Source: UBA952 sp044361535 (GTDB taxonomy: Bacteria > Bacteroidota > Bacteroidia > Flavobacteriales_D > Crocinitomicaceae). From it: a stretch of 64,000 nucleotides of DNA. The notes under the pieces are model-generated. The model was not told the DNA's origin. It saw nothing but the letters and a program-made list of their open reading frames with translations, and made no database searches. This document shows, one piece after another, positions 53,638 to 63,148 of the stretch (positions within the stretch are counted from its first letter, which is position 1; every line of letters starts with the position of its first letter). The stretch lies in contig JBIKIQ010000016.1 in assembly GCA_044361535.1 (NCBI GenBank), positions 17,972 through 81,971 of the forward strand, in the 5' to 3' direction. Both the position numbers and the translations under genes were made by a program.

Positions 53638-53668
53638 AATTTCTAAATAGATTCTGAATTTGGCAGAA

Positions 53669-53899
53669 ATGGACAAGTCTGCCTTCAATAAACAACTGGG
53701 TCTACTCATTCGTAAAAAGCGAATTGAGAAAGGACTAACTCAATTAGAATTGGCAGATAAAATGAATTTAGACTACCAATACATCTCTAGAATAGAACGA
53801 GGTTTAATAACCCCTACCGTATTTTGGATGAAAAATTTGTGCGAAGCATTAGAAATTACCGCCGCATCCTTTATGGATGAATTTGATCACGTTGATTGA
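53669..53899 (+). CDS. XRE-family helix-turn-helix transcriptional regulator
   Basis: 76 residues from the ATG at 53669 (upstream TTG gives three extra residues). The HTH_XRE domain covers almost the whole protein: QLGLLIRKKRIEKGLTQLELADKMNLDYQYISRIERGLITPTVFWMKNLCEAL. Divergent from the outer-membrane barrel gene; a local regulator is likely. Convergent downstream with the GlmU-like gene, 12 bases away. Confidence 0.88.
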   Translation: MDKSAFNKQLGLLIRKKRIEKGLTQLELADKMNLDYQYISRIERGLITPTVFWMKNLCEALEITAASFMDEFDHVD

Positions 53900-53911
53900 G
53901 ATACAATAATT

Positions 53912-55069
53912 TTATTTGCTTTCATCGCCTCTACAAATCCTCAAAATCGCAATTTCTTCCTCGCTTAACTCCAATCCTCTGCGGTTCATCATGTTATTGG
54001 CATACTCAACGGCTTTCTCGAATTTAAAAGGCACAAATCCTGTGCTACCACCCCATGAAAAAGAAGGAATGAACTTCGATGGAAAATCTCCTCCGTAAAT
54101 ATTGCACGAAACACCCACAACTGTAGCAGTATTGAACATGGTATTAATACCGCACTTGGAATGATCACCCATGCAAAGTCCCATGAATTGAACATTTGTT
54201 TTTTCTTCTTGCTTGGTTTCGAAAGAATAGGTTGAAACGAAACCGTAATTGTTTTTAAGATTGGATGTATTGGTATCCGCACCCAAATTGCACCATTCAC
54301 CGATTATTGAATTGCCCAAAAAACCTTCGTGTCCTTTGTTGGAATAAGCTTGCATGACTACATTATTGATCTCCCCTCCTACTTTACAATGCGGACCTAG
54401 CGTAGATGCTCCATATACTTTTGTTCCGAGTTTCAACGCACTGTGCTCGCACATCGCTAAAGGCCCTCGAACAACTGACCCTTCCATAATTTCCGCATCT
54501 TTCCCCACGTAAATTGGTCCTGTGGATGTATTCAAAATACTTGCTTGCACTTTCGCGCCAGGTTCGATAAATAAAAGTGATGAATCTCCAATCAAGGTAC
54601 TTGTTTTAGATAATTTCTCGGAAGTACGATTGACTGTAATCAATTGAAAATCTTGTGCTAATACGATATCATTTTTCTGAAACAGATCCCAACGCTGTTC
54701 AAGAATTACCGGTTCAGCGCCTGTAAACGCGATTTTCCTATCCCCAGTACCGCTTTTAGCAATCCACGTTTCTCCAAACAGTAAGGTTGAATCTTCCTCT
54801 AATTGTAACACAGAAGCAACAAGCTCATCGTTTGGAATAATCGCAGCATTTATTTCAAGTGCATTTTCAACTTTCGGAAATTTTCCTTGTAGGTATTGTT
54901 CAGTAGAGTAGCCAATTTCAACCGTTGAATTTAATTCAAAACCATTCAAAAAAGCCAACCAACGTTCATCATTGGTAAAAATACCCATGCGCAAATTCCC
55001 AATAGGACGAGTCAAGCTCAAGGGAGCAAAACGCAAATGTAATCCGTTGTCATTCAAATTAATTTTCAT
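53912..55069 (-). CDS. GlmU-like sugar-nucleotidyltransferase/left-handed beta-helix protein
   Basis: 385 residues from the ATG at 55069 (55093 gives eight extra residues without homology). The N-terminal part (LHLRFAPLSLTRPIGNLRMGIFTNDERWLAF) is a degenerate nucleotidyltransferase-type domain. The C-terminal part is a left-handed beta-helix with LLFIEPGAKVQASILNTSTGPIYVGKDAEIMEGSVVRGPLAM and NGYTFVSTYSFETKQEE-like repeats. This matches Bacteroidota GlmU-family proteins thought to make an activated sugar; exact substrate unknown. Its start overlaps the symporter gene's end by 11 bases. Confidence 0.8.
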   Translation of the reverse strand: MKINLNDNGLHLRFAPLSLTRPIGNLRMGIFTNDERWLAFLNGFELNSTVEIGYSTEQYLQGKFPKVENALEINAAIIPNDELVASVLQLEEDSTLLFGETWIAKSGTGDRKIAFTGAEPVILEQRWDLFQKNDIVLAQDFQLITVNRTSEKLSKTSTLIGDSSLLFIEPGAKVQASILNTSTGPIYVGKDAEIMEGSVVRGPLAMCEHSALKLGTKVYGASTLGPHCKVGGEINNVVMQAYSNKGHEGFLGNSIIGEWCNLGADTNTSNLKNNYGFVSTYSFETKQEEKTNVQFMGLCMGDHSKCGINTMFNTATVVGVSCNIYGGDFPSKFIPSFSWGGSTGFVPFKFEKAVEYANNMMNRRGLELSEEEIAILRICRGDESK

Positions 55070-56558
55070 GTTGAATGTGTTTTTTTGAAACAAAAAGTGA
55101 ACTTAAATAAAGGCAACAAAATGTGATTAATCCATTGATAATTAGCATCTCGTACCCGAATTTATACCCACTAAACCACTGAACCGAATTTTTATCAGTT
55201 AGGTAGCACAACGCAGGAACACCAACACAAATTAACGGAACAATTGGATTGAAAACTGCTCTTTTTGTTAAAATCCCATAGGCAAAAAGACCGATTAAAG
55301 GTCCGTAGGTGTAAGATGCCAAGGTTAATATTACATCAATGATATCCGTTTTAGGATTTTGTTCAATGTACCAATTTGTACCCAGTATTATTAAGAGGAA
55401 AAGAACCGAAAAACCAATGTGAACAAACAACATTGTTCTTTTCTTGTTCGATTCTTCCCGATTTTTAAAGTTCAAAAAATCAATGCAAAAACCCGTTGTA
55501 AGCGCAGCTAAGGCACTATCTGCTGAAGCATACGAAGAAGCCGTAATCCCCAACAAGAAAAAGACCCCTGCGAGTGTTCCGAATTCGGTTAAAGCCAAGG
55601 TTGGAAATGTATGATCGGTTTTCATTGGTAAATCAACCCCTTTCGAAGCAGCGAAAACATACAAAGCACCTCCTAATACTAAAAACAAGAAATTAGTAGC
55701 CACCAAAACAATTGTAAATGAATACATATTTTTTTGTGCTTCTTTGATGTTTTTACAAGTCAAATTTTTCTGCATCAGATCTTGGTCTAATCCTGTCATG
55801 GCAATAGCTAGAAACATACCTCCAAAAAAGTGCTTGTAGAAATAATTCTTCGCATTTGAATCATCGAGCACAAAAATTCGCGACAAAGAATGTCCTGAAT
55901 TGGTTTTAGTCGCTGAAATTTTATCCCATAATCCAAGCAAGTCAACATTTAAAGTTTGAGCGACGATAATGGTACAAATGATAACTGAACTCACAAGGAA
56001 AAACGTTTGAAACGTATCTGTATAAACGATCGTTTTAATTCCGCCTTTGAAGGTATATACCCAAATTAACAGAATCGTTATACATGCCGTCATCCAGTAG
56101 GGAACTCCAAGATTTTCAAATAGGAATAATTGTAAAACGATAGTAGCCAAATAAAGTCGAATTGCCGACCCTAATGTCCTTGATAAAATAAAGAATGCAG
56201 CGCCGGTTTTGTAGCTTATAAAGCCTAATCTTTTTTCCAAATATTCATAGATTGATGTTACATTGAGCTTATAATACAAGGGCATCAAAAGCTGAGCAAT
56301 TACAATGTAACCGAGTACATAACCTAAAACGACCTGAAAGTAGGCCATTCCATCATTAATCACTTTTCCTGGAACGGAGATAAATGTAACTCCGGATAAA
56401 GATGCACCAATCATTCCAAAAGCCACGAGGTACCAAGGACTTTGGCGATCACCTGTAAAGAATGTATCACTCGTTGCCTTGCGAGAAGTAACTATTGAAA
56501 TCCCGATTAAAACAAGAAAATAGGCAACTAAAACTCCGATAATTAATGCGGTACTCAT
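55059..56558 (-). CDS. Sodium:solute symporter (SSS family)
   Basis: 499 residues with about 13 transmembrane helices. SSS-family features: SDTFFTGDRQSPWYLVAFGMIGASLSGVTFISVPG (TM1 region), GMAYFQVVLGYVLGYIVIAQLLMPLYYKLNVTSIYEYLEKRLG, and the sodium-site region TASSYASADSALAALTTGFCIDFL. Substrate unknown (sugar, amino acid or nucleoside are possible). It precedes the GlmU-like gene in the same operon (11-base overlap) and follows a small membrane protein gene by five bases. Confidence 0.92.
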   Translation of the reverse strand: MSTALIIGVLVAYFLVLIGISIVTSRKATSDTFFTGDRQSPWYLVAFGMIGASLSGVTFISVPGKVINDGMAYFQVVLGYVLGYIVIAQLLMPLYYKLNVTSIYEYLEKRLGFISYKTGAAFFILSRTLGSAIRLYLATIVLQLFLFENLGVPYWMTACITILLIWVYTFKGGIKTIVYTDTFQTFFLVSSVIICTIIVAQTLNVDLLGLWDKISATKTNSGHSLSRIFVLDDSNAKNYFYKHFFGGMFLAIAMTGLDQDLMQKNLTCKNIKEAQKNMYSFTIVLVATNFLFLVLGGALYVFAASKGVDLPMKTDHTFPTLALTEFGTLAGVFFLLGITASSYASADSALAALTTGFCIDFLNFKNREESNKKRTMLFVHIGFSVLFLLIILGTNWYIEQNPKTDIIDVILTLASYTYGPLIGLFAYGILTKRAVFNPIVPLICVGVPALCYLTDKNSVQWFSGYKFGYEMLIINGLITFCCLYLSSLFVSKKHIQHEN

Positions 56559-56563
56559 GCTTT

Positions 56564-57070
56564 CTATTCTTGAATGGAATTATCCGATTTCAACCACGGT
56601 AAATTTCTTGAATATAAGAATACAAATAAACCAGAAATAAGAAGATTTACCACCACTACAGCACTTGGAACATCTGAAGGAGAAACAATCAAATACATGG
56701 ATGTAGAAGACATCAAACTGTAAATTATATAAAGATGAAAACCATATATATTTCTCTTAAACATGAGTAGAACACTTACTAATCCTGCTAGAGAAATGAG
56801 GGCAGAAACACCCGTAAATAGCATGTAATTTTCATTAACTGCCTTGGTTATAAACTTTAGTTTCTCTAGTAATTCCATAGCCTCTGGAGATGTATCATAG
56901 TCTTTTAGTACTTTGATAAACTTAGCCATTTCAAGATCTTGCATTTTGATGTCTTCTGCTGATGGAGGTCCCGATATAACACTAAAAACACCACTAAAAC
57001 TTGCGATTCCGGTATTAATAATCGTTAATATTCCAATAATTTGTAGTAGTCTAGGGAGTTTATTAAACAT
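56564..57070 (-). CDS. Uncharacterised membrane protein
   Basis: 168 residues with four likely transmembrane helices (about 10-30, 74-95, 103-122, 133-153) and a soluble stretch of 35-70 rich in acid residues. No family recognised. Five bases upstream of the symporter gene and probably co-transcribed with it. The gap to nadK (106 bases) contains a weak TTG-N18-TAATTTCG promoter-like match on the minus strand. Confidence 0.6.
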   Translation of the reverse strand: MFNKLPRLLQIIGILTIINTGIASFSGVFSVISGPPSAEDIKMQDLEMAKFIKVLKDYDTSPEAMELLEKLKFITKAVNENYMLFTGVSALISLAGLVSVLLMFKRNIYGFHLYIIYSLMSSTSMYLIVSPSDVPSAVVVVNLLISGLFVFLYSRNLPWLKSDNSIQE

Positions 57071-57176
57071 ATATTTAATTTGAATCGAAATTATCTATTT
57101 TCTTCAGAAATCAAACGAGTCACTCCTATTTCTTTCTAAAGACTAAATGTTAACAACCTTTGGATTAGCAAGAAAT

Positions 57177-58055
57177 TTAATTTCTAACATCAATTCCCCA
57201 AAGCATTTTATTTCGAATCGTATCCAAGAAATTGTTATTCTCAAAACGGATAACGTTTATCATAAATTCTGCTTTTTTGACAATCACCTTCTCCCCTTGC
57301 CTAATACTTTTTGAGTTTCCATCAAGACTCAACAAAGATTTCCGATCTCTTCCTTCTACACTTAACTCAATTGGCAAATGGTCAGGAACTACCATTGGGC
57401 GAACATTTAGATTATGTGGTGCTATCGGCGTTAGAATATGGACTTGACATCCGGGGGTAATAATTGGCCCACCACAACTTAAACTGTAGGCTGTAGAACC
57501 TGTTGGCGTTGCAACAATCAAACCATCTGCCCAATACGAATTCAAGTATTTATTATCAAGTGACGCATGAACAGTAATCATTGAAGCTGTATCTTTTTTA
57601 TGAACTGTTAATTCGTTCAAAGCAAAATTATCTTCACCAAATAAATCTTCCTCTGTATAGACGCGCAATAAAGATCTCTTTTGAAACTCATATTCCTTAT
57701 TTTTCACCTTGTCAAGTGTGCTCTCAATTTGATCTTTTGAAATATTGGATAAAAACCCCATTCGACCTGTATTTATTCCCATGATTGGAACTCCTGAGTT
57801 TCGAATGTAACCAACCGTTTTAATGAAAGTTCCATCGCCTCCAAGACTAATTGTCAAATCAATACCTGAATAAAAGTCTTGATGCGTTGAGAATGTATCA
57901 TAATTTCTATTAATATCACATTTAGCGAGCAAGGTTTCCTTTAAATCCTTTTCTAGGACAATGCTCCATCCTAATTGCTCAATACTATTGAACACTTCTG
58001 TAAAAACGGGAATAGTTTGTTTCGTGACTTTTTTACCGTAAATAGCTACTCGCAT
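57177..58055 (-). CDS. nadK: NAD kinase
   Basis: 292 residues. Phosphorylates NAD to NADP. The catalytic GGDGTFIKTVGYIRNSGVPIMGINTGRMGFLSNI, the FALNELTVHKKDTASMI region with NE-x-x-V, and VATPTGSTAYSLSCGGPI define the family. The CBS-domain gene lies two bases upstream, so the two are co-transcribed, as in many Bacteroidota. Confidence 0.97.
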   Translation of the reverse strand: MRVAIYGKKVTKQTIPVFTEVFNSIEQLGWSIVLEKDLKETLLAKCDINRNYDTFSTHQDFYSGIDLTISLGGDGTFIKTVGYIRNSGVPIMGINTGRMGFLSNISKDQIESTLDKVKNKEYEFQKRSLLRVYTEEDLFGEDNFALNELTVHKKDTASMITVHASLDNKYLNSYWADGLIVATPTGSTAYSLSCGGPIITPGCQVHILTPIAPHNLNVRPMVVPDHLPIELSVEGRDRKSLLSLDGNSKSIRQGEKVIVKKAEFMINVIRFENNNFLDTIRNKMLWGIDVRN

Positions 58056-58057
58056 AG

Positions 58058-58720
58058 TTAAAATTTCAGATAATTCATCAAAGCATCAAAACGCCATTGC
58101 ACGTCATCCTCATGCATACCTTTTTGAAAAGTCGCTTTTATTTCCATTTCATACCGCTCAAAGGATCGAATAATTCGAGATAAATCCGTCTGATTAATCT
58201 TTAATGTAATCTCAATTTTCGTTGAATCAGTAGAGCTAAAAATATAAGAACTCAGAATTTTTGCATTTTCACTCTCAACAATTTGTGCAATTTTAGCCAA
58301 TGAATAGTCAATCGTATTCATTTCTAAAACAATGATTCCTCCTGGCTCTTTAATCCCCCCTGTGGAGGCTAATGAATTAATTAATACATGAACACTTGTA
58401 CATCCCAAATATTGTTCTTGTTCATTGAGAATTGGGATAACGCTCAACTTAAACTCGGACATTCTAAAAAGAACCTCGTAAACATGAACGTGATCATAAA
58501 CAAATGGCCTCGGCAAATGGTCGAAGAGCGCGTCAAGTGTTTGAGATTCATCCAATCTATCCAAAATGTCAGCTTCAGATACAACACCAACAAAATTTCC
58601 ATTTTTTAAAACAGGAAGATGAGAAACTTTAAATTCATCCATCCAGTTTATGGCTTTTTCTCCAGTGTCCGTATGAACTAAAGGAGGAATTTCTTCTGTA
58701 ATTAAATCAATTGCTCTCAT
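58058..58720 (-). CDS. CBS-domain protein
   Basis: 220 residues. Two CBS motifs are visible: ITEEIPPLVHTDTGEKAINWMDEFKVSHLPVLKNGNFVGVVSEADIL (1-50) and HVHVYEVLFRMSEFKLSVIPILNEQEQYLGCTSVHVLI (about 75-115), followed by an ACT/regulatory-like C-terminal domain (IVLEMNTIDYSLAKIAQIVESENAKILSSYIF, then ITLKINQTDLSRIIRSFERYEMEI). Such proteins sense nucleotides. It precedes nadK by two bases and likely modulates or accompanies it. Divergent from pdxJ. Confidence 0.88.
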   Translation of the reverse strand: MRAIDLITEEIPPLVHTDTGEKAINWMDEFKVSHLPVLKNGNFVGVVSEADILDRLDESQTLDALFDHLPRPFVYDHVHVYEVLFRMSEFKLSVIPILNEQEQYLGCTSVHVLINSLASTGGIKEPGGIIVLEMNTIDYSLAKIAQIVESENAKILSSYIFSSTDSTKIEITLKINQTDLSRIIRSFERYEMEIKATFQKGMHEDDVQWRFDALMNYLKF

Positions 58721-58789
58721 AATTTGCGACCAAAGTACTAATTTCTAAATGAAGTTCGTAATTTTGATTCATTAAATTTTGTTCCAGAA

Positions 58790-59515
58790 ATGACAAAACT
58801 GAGTGTAAACATCAATAAAATTGCTACCATTCGCAACGCACGCGGAGGAAATTCGCCCAATGTTGTGCAAGTAGCCATGGATTGTGAACGATTTGGAGCG
58901 CAAGGAATTACGGTTCATCCTCGTCCAGATGAAAGACATATTACATTAAAAGATGTTTATGACTTAAAAGATGTTGTGAAAACTGAATTTAATATCGAGG
59001 GATATCCAGATGAAAGATTCCTAAAAATCATTCGAGACATACGACCTGCTCAAGCAACACTTGTACCAGACCCTCCTCATGTGATAACTTCTAACACCGG
59101 TTGGGATGTGATTCAAAATGAAAGTTTTTTGAAAGAAATCATAAATGAGTTGCAAGAAATGGGTGTTAGAACTTCCCTATTTTTGAACCCGGATTTAAAT
59201 CAGTTAGGCAAGGTGAAAAATGTTGGTGCAGATAGAATTGAATTGTACACTGGACCTTATGCTGAAAATTATTCACTCAACAAAGAGGAAGCCATACGAG
59301 AATATATCGAGGTTGCTAAAGAAGCTGTCCAATTGGGAATAGGAATAAATGCAGGTCATGATTTAAGTCTGGAAAATCTAGCTTATTTAATTCGAGAAAT
59401 TCCAGAAATTGATGAGGTTTCTATCGGTCACGCATTAATTTCAGACGCGTTGTATTTAGGCCTTGAAAACACGATACAACGTTATTTATACGAAATTGAA
59501 AAAGGGCAACAATAA
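58790..59515 (+). CDS. pdxJ: Pyridoxine 5'-phosphate synthase
   Basis: 241 residues. Condenses 3-hydroxy-1-aminoacetone phosphate with deoxyxylulose phosphate to form pyridoxine phosphate. LSVNINKIATIRNARGGNSPNVVQVA (phosphate site), GITVHPRPDERHI, ERFLKIIRDIRPAQATLVPDPP, DRIELYTGPYAENY and GINAGHDLSLENL are characteristic. The phosphohexomutase gene follows after 19 bases. Confidence 0.97.
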   Translation: MTKLSVNINKIATIRNARGGNSPNVVQVAMDCERFGAQGITVHPRPDERHITLKDVYDLKDVVKTEFNIEGYPDERFLKIIRDIRPAQATLVPDPPHVITSNTGWDVIQNESFLKEIINELQEMGVRTSLFLNPDLNQLGKVKNVGADRIELYTGPYAENYSLNKEEAIREYIEVAKEAVQLGIGINAGHDLSLENLAYLIREIPEIDEVSIGHALISDALYLGLENTIQRYLYEIEKGQQ

Positions 59516-59534
59516 TTAATCTAAACTACTTTAC

Positions 59535-60947
59535 ATGTCAGAAAAAATTAAATTTGGAACAGATGGTTGGAGAGCGATAATTGCTCAAGACTTTACAGTT
59601 GAAAATGTTGCACGTGTTGCAGAGGCTACGGGCAAATGGTTGTTAAATCAAGGTGTTGAACCAAAAATCACCATTGGTCACGACTGTCGATTTGCAGGAG
59701 AATTATTCATGGAAACAGCTACTAAAGTCTTTCTTTCGCAAGGAATAAAAGTGTATATGAATAGAGGTTTTATTTCAACACCAATGTTGTCTTTAGGAAC
59801 AAAAAATTATGGCTGTAGAATTGGAATTATTCTTACAGCAAGCCATAATCCACCTTCGTATAACGGATATAAAATCAAAGCTGATTTCGGTGGACCTTTG
59901 CAACCGGAGTACATCCAAGAAATCGAAGATATTATTCCAACCCACGCTAATTCAGATTATACAAAAATTGATTTACAACGAGCTGAGAAAGAAGGTAAAA
60001 TTGAAATCATTGATTTAGAAACGATGTACATCAATCATGTAAAAGCCAACTTTGACTTACATGCAATCAGAACATCAGGATTGAGATTGGTTTACGATGC
60101 AATGTATGGCGCAGGACAAAATGTAATTCAGAAAATCCTTCCCGAAGTAGAATTATTACATTGTGATTACAATCCTTCATTTATGGGACAAGCCCCAGAG
60201 CCAATTGCAAAAAATTTAAAGGAACTGGAAAACTATATCAAAGAAAATCCAGGTGTCGATTGTGCTTTGGCGACTGATGGAGATGCTGATAGAATTGGGC
60301 TTTACAATGGAAAAGGGGAATTTATTGATTCACATCATATTATTTTATTGCTCATTCACTACATGGTGAAATACAAGCATTTATCCGGGATGGTTGCAAC
60401 AGCTTTTAGTGTAACTCCTCGTGTTGATCGACTTTGTCAAATTTATAATTTACCTCAGAAAATCACCAAAATTGGTTTTAAGGAAATTGCATCAATCATG
60501 GTACAAGAAGATGTTTTAATCGGTGGCGAGGAGTCGGGAGGAATTGCTGTTAAAGGTCATATCCCCGAGCGTGATGGAATCTGGATGGGATTGATTATCT
60601 GGGAATTCATGGCAAAATCGGGCAAAACATTAGATGAATTGATTGAAGAAGTGTATGAGTTAATTGGCGAATTCAAATTTGAACGAAATGACCTTCATAT
60701 TACCGAAGAATTAAAACATAGAATAATTCAAAATTGCAAAGAAAATAAATACCTAAGTTTTGGTAGTTATAAGGTAAAAGATTTGCAGACTACTGACGGA
60801 TTCAAGTATTTCTTCGATGATGAACGATGGTTGATGATTCGTCCTTCAGGCACTGAACCTGTTTTACGTAATTATGCTGAGGCACCTACACTAGACGAGG
60901 TTCGTCAGATTTTAAAAATGTGTGAAGAAACTATTACACAAATTTAA
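59535..60947 (+). CDS. Phosphoglucomutase/phosphomannomutase family protein
   Basis: 470 residues of the alpha-D-phosphohexomutase superfamily. FGTDGWRAIIAQDFTVENVARVAEA at the start, the catalytic phosphoserine loop ILTASHNPPSYNGYKIKAD (S103), the metal site ATDGDADRIGLYN, the sugar-binding loop GGEESGGIAVKGHIPERDGIWMG and the phosphate-binding RPSGTEPVLRNYAEA. Substrate (glucose, mannose or glucosamine phosphate) cannot be fixed by sequence; a second, distinct mutase (glmM) lies at 61.2-62.6 kb. Confidence 0.92.
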   Translation: MSEKIKFGTDGWRAIIAQDFTVENVARVAEATGKWLLNQGVEPKITIGHDCRFAGELFMETATKVFLSQGIKVYMNRGFISTPMLSLGTKNYGCRIGIILTASHNPPSYNGYKIKADFGGPLQPEYIQEIEDIIPTHANSDYTKIDLQRAEKEGKIEIIDLETMYINHVKANFDLHAIRTSGLRLVYDAMYGAGQNVIQKILPEVELLHCDYNPSFMGQAPEPIAKNLKELENYIKENPGVDCALATDGDADRIGLYNGKGEFIDSHHIILLLIHYMVKYKHLSGMVATAFSVTPRVDRLCQIYNLPQKITKIGFKEIASIMVQEDVLIGGEESGGIAVKGHIPERDGIWMGLIIWEFMAKSGKTLDELIEEVYELIGEFKFERNDLHITEELKHRIIQNCKENKYLSFGSYKVKDLQTTDGFKYFFDDERWLMIRPSGTEPVLRNYAEAPTLDEVRQILKMCEETITQI

Positions 60948-60956
60948 GCGTCTATG

Positions 60957-60985
60957 TTGAAAATATATTGAAAATAATATATTTG
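60957..60985 (+). promoter_or_regulatory. Bacteroidota-type promoter for the PUR-family gene
   Basis: TTG at 60957-60959, an 18-base spacer and TATATTTG at 60978-60985. It lies just after the mutase stop codon and 15 bases before the ATG at 61001, which rules out the upstream in-frame TTG at 60968 as a start. Confidence 0.65.
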
Positions 60986-61000
60986 TATAAAAATGTGAGT

Positions 61001-61252
61001 ATGTCAAACGATCAAAACAACGAAATCTATTCAAAAGCGGTCAGAGCCGGCAAGAGAACATATTTCTTTGATGTTAAGTCAACTAAGAGTAATGATTTGT
61101 ACATTACAGTGACTGAGAGTAAGAAAGTAACCAGTGAAGATGGTTATGAAAATTACCAAAAACACAAAATTTTCTTATACAAGGAAGATTTTGAAAAATT
61201 CAAAGAAGGTCTTGATGATGTGTTGAGTAAAATTGAAGAACTGAAGGGTTAA
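61001..61252 (+). CDS. DUF3276/PUR-alpha-like nucleic-acid-binding protein
   Basis: 83 residues from ATG 61001. The sequence SKAVRAGKRTYFFDVKSTKSNDLYITVTESKKV...KIFLYKEDFEKFKEGLDDVL fits the DUF3276/PUR-domain family, a small fold related to eukaryotic Pur-alpha that binds single-stranded DNA or RNA. The chromosomal role in Bacteroidota is not established. Its stop overlaps the convergent glmM stop by four bases. Confidence 0.85.
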   Translation: MSNDQNNEIYSKAVRAGKRTYFFDVKSTKSNDLYITVTESKKVTSEDGYENYQKHKIFLYKEDFEKFKEGLDDVLSKIEELKG

Positions 61253-62637
61253 TCAATTAGACTTTTTATCTGGCCAATAATATTCTGAGCGAGTTGCTCA
61301 GCTTTTTCTTTATTTTGACTTTCTGAATAAATTCGAATAATCGGCTCAGTATTGCTTTTACGTAAGTGAACCCATTCTTTGTCAAAATAAATTTTCACAC
61401 CGTCCGTAGTATCAATCTCGTGGTTCTTGTACTCAGTAATCATTTTTTCCAATAATCTATCAACATCAATAGAAGGCGTTAGTTCTATTTTATTCTTAGA
61501 AATTATATATTTTGGATATGAATCTCTTAAAAATGTAACCGAACATTTCTTCTCTGCCAAATGACTCAAAAACAAAGCTATTCCCACTAATGCATCTCTA
61601 CCATAATGCGACTCAGGATAAATTATTCCACCATTTCCTTCACCTCCGATTACAGCATCTGTTTCTTTCATTTTCACAACTACATTTACTTCTCCAACTG
61701 CTGATGCAGAATAGATTTGACCATGCATTTCAGTTACATCTCGAAGTGCACGTGTAGATGACATATTTGAAACGGTATTTCCTGGAGTTTTGGATAACAC
61801 GTAATCTCCTACAGCGACTAGCGTATATTCCTCACCAAACATAGTTCCGTCCTCACATACTAAGGCTAAACGATCAACGTCTGGATCTATTGAAATACCG
61901 ACATGTGCTTGATTGGAAACAACTGAATTTGATAATTCTACTAAATGTTCAGGAAGTGGTTCAGGATTATGAGGGAAATGCCCTGAAGGATCACAGTATA
62001 ATTCTACAATTTGATTAACCCCAAGTGCTTTCAATAGTGCAGGAACAAATATTCCACCAGTTGAATTTACAGCATCGACAACGACTTTAAAATTTGCATT
62101 TTCAATTGCTTGCTTATTCACCAATGCTAGCGAAAGGATAGAATCAATATGCTTTTGAAGGTATGAATTATCTTGTTTGTATATCCCTAAGTCATCAACA
62201 TCGGCAAAAGAAAAATCTTCTTTCTCAGCAATTTCTAATAATTTCTCGCCATCTAATCCAGAGATAAATTCGCCTTTTTCATTTAATAACTTAAGGGCAT
62301 TCCATTGTTTAGGATTATGACTTGCCGTTAAAATAATTCCACCATTTGCATTTTCCATGGGAACGGCAATTTCTACCGTTGGAGTTGTAGATAACCCCAA
62401 ATCAATCACATCAATTCCTAATCCGCACAACGTTGAACATACTAGATCGCTAATCATTTTACCTGAAATCCGAGCATCACGGCCAATAACAACTTTTAAC
62501 TTGTCAGAAGTTGAATTCAATTTTAACCACGTACCATATGCAGAAGCAAATTTTACTGCATCAACAGGTGTAAGCCCTTCTCCCGGAGCGCCTCCAATTG
62601 TTCCGCGTATACCGGATATAGATTTAATTAATGTCAT
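61249..62637 (-). CDS. glmM: Phosphoglucosamine mutase
   Basis: 462 residues. Converts glucosamine-6-phosphate to glucosamine-1-phosphate for UDP-GlcNAc. N-terminal SISGIRGTIGGAPGEGLTPVDAVKFASAYGTWL, phosphoserine loop ILTASHNPKQWNALKLLNEKGEFI (S106), metal site SIDPDVDRLALVCED, GGEGNGGIIYPESHYGRDALVGIALFL and C-terminal RKSNTEPIIRIYSE. The GEGNGG loop with GRDA is the GlmM form of the mutase. ribH lies three bases upstream, so the two are linked. Confidence 0.9.
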   Translation of the reverse strand: MTLIKSISGIRGTIGGAPGEGLTPVDAVKFASAYGTWLKLNSTSDKLKVVIGRDARISGKMISDLVCSTLCGLGIDVIDLGLSTTPTVEIAVPMENANGGIILTASHNPKQWNALKLLNEKGEFISGLDGEKLLEIAEKEDFSFADVDDLGIYKQDNSYLQKHIDSILSLALVNKQAIENANFKVVVDAVNSTGGIFVPALLKALGVNQIVELYCDPSGHFPHNPEPLPEHLVELSNSVVSNQAHVGISIDPDVDRLALVCEDGTMFGEEYTLVAVGDYVLSKTPGNTVSNMSSTRALRDVTEMHGQIYSASAVGEVNVVVKMKETDAVIGGEGNGGIIYPESHYGRDALVGIALFLSHLAEKKCSVTFLRDSYPKYIISKNKIELTPSIDVDRLLEKMITEYKNHEIDTTDGVKIYFDKEWVHLRKSNTEPIIRIYSESQNKEKAEQLAQNIIGQIKSLID

Positions 62638-62640
62638 GAT

Positions 62641-63141
62641 TTACGATTTTTTTGAAAGATTCCTCTGTAGTTGAATCATTTTTAATGCCGCTATTGCACA
62701 TTCAACTCCTTTATTACCGTGTTTTCCGCCTGAACGATCAATTGATTGTTGAATGTTTAAATCGGTTAATACACAAAACGAGATATGTTTATTATATTTT
62801 AACCCTACATCCATTATTCCTTGGGTAGCGCCTTGACAAACAAAATCAAAATGTTTGGTTTCACCTTGAATTACAACACCAATGGCTATTACTCCGTCAA
62901 CATTTGTATTTTCAAATAAGAACTGTGATCCTAAAGCAAGCTCGAAGGTACCAGGTACAAAATGTATAAGAATATTTGAATCCTGAACACCTCGTTCTAA
63001 AAGAGTTTCTTTAGCTCCTTTCAGTAAATTTAAAGTGATATCAGAATTCCATTCTGAAACTACTATACCTAGTTTGAATTCAGCACCATTTGGAACATCT
63101 TTCTCATTAAAATAGGAAAGATTGTGATGCTCAGTTGCCAT
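62641..63141 (-). CDS. ribH: 6,7-dimethyl-8-ribityllumazine synthase
   Basis: 166 residues. Penultimate step of riboflavin synthesis. FKLGIVVSEWNSDITLNLLKGAKETLLERG, HFVPGTFELALGSQFLF, GVIAIGVVIQGETKHFDFVCQG, and TDLNIQQSIDRSGGKHGNKGVECAIAALKM are diagnostic. Linked to glmM (3 bases) and to the TPR gene (7 bases upstream). Confidence 0.97.
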   Translation of the reverse strand: MATEHHNLSYFNEKDVPNGAEFKLGIVVSEWNSDITLNLLKGAKETLLERGVQDSNILIHFVPGTFELALGSQFLFENTNVDGVIAIGVVIQGETKHFDFVCQGATQGIMDVGLKYNKHISFCVLTDLNIQQSIDRSGGKHGNKGVECAIAALKMIQLQRNLSKKS

Positions 63142-63148
63142 TAGAAAA

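Noticed and set aside
59809..60018. 69-residue frame within the phosphohexomutase gene
   Set aside because: Same-strand shadow; the main frame is a clear enzyme.
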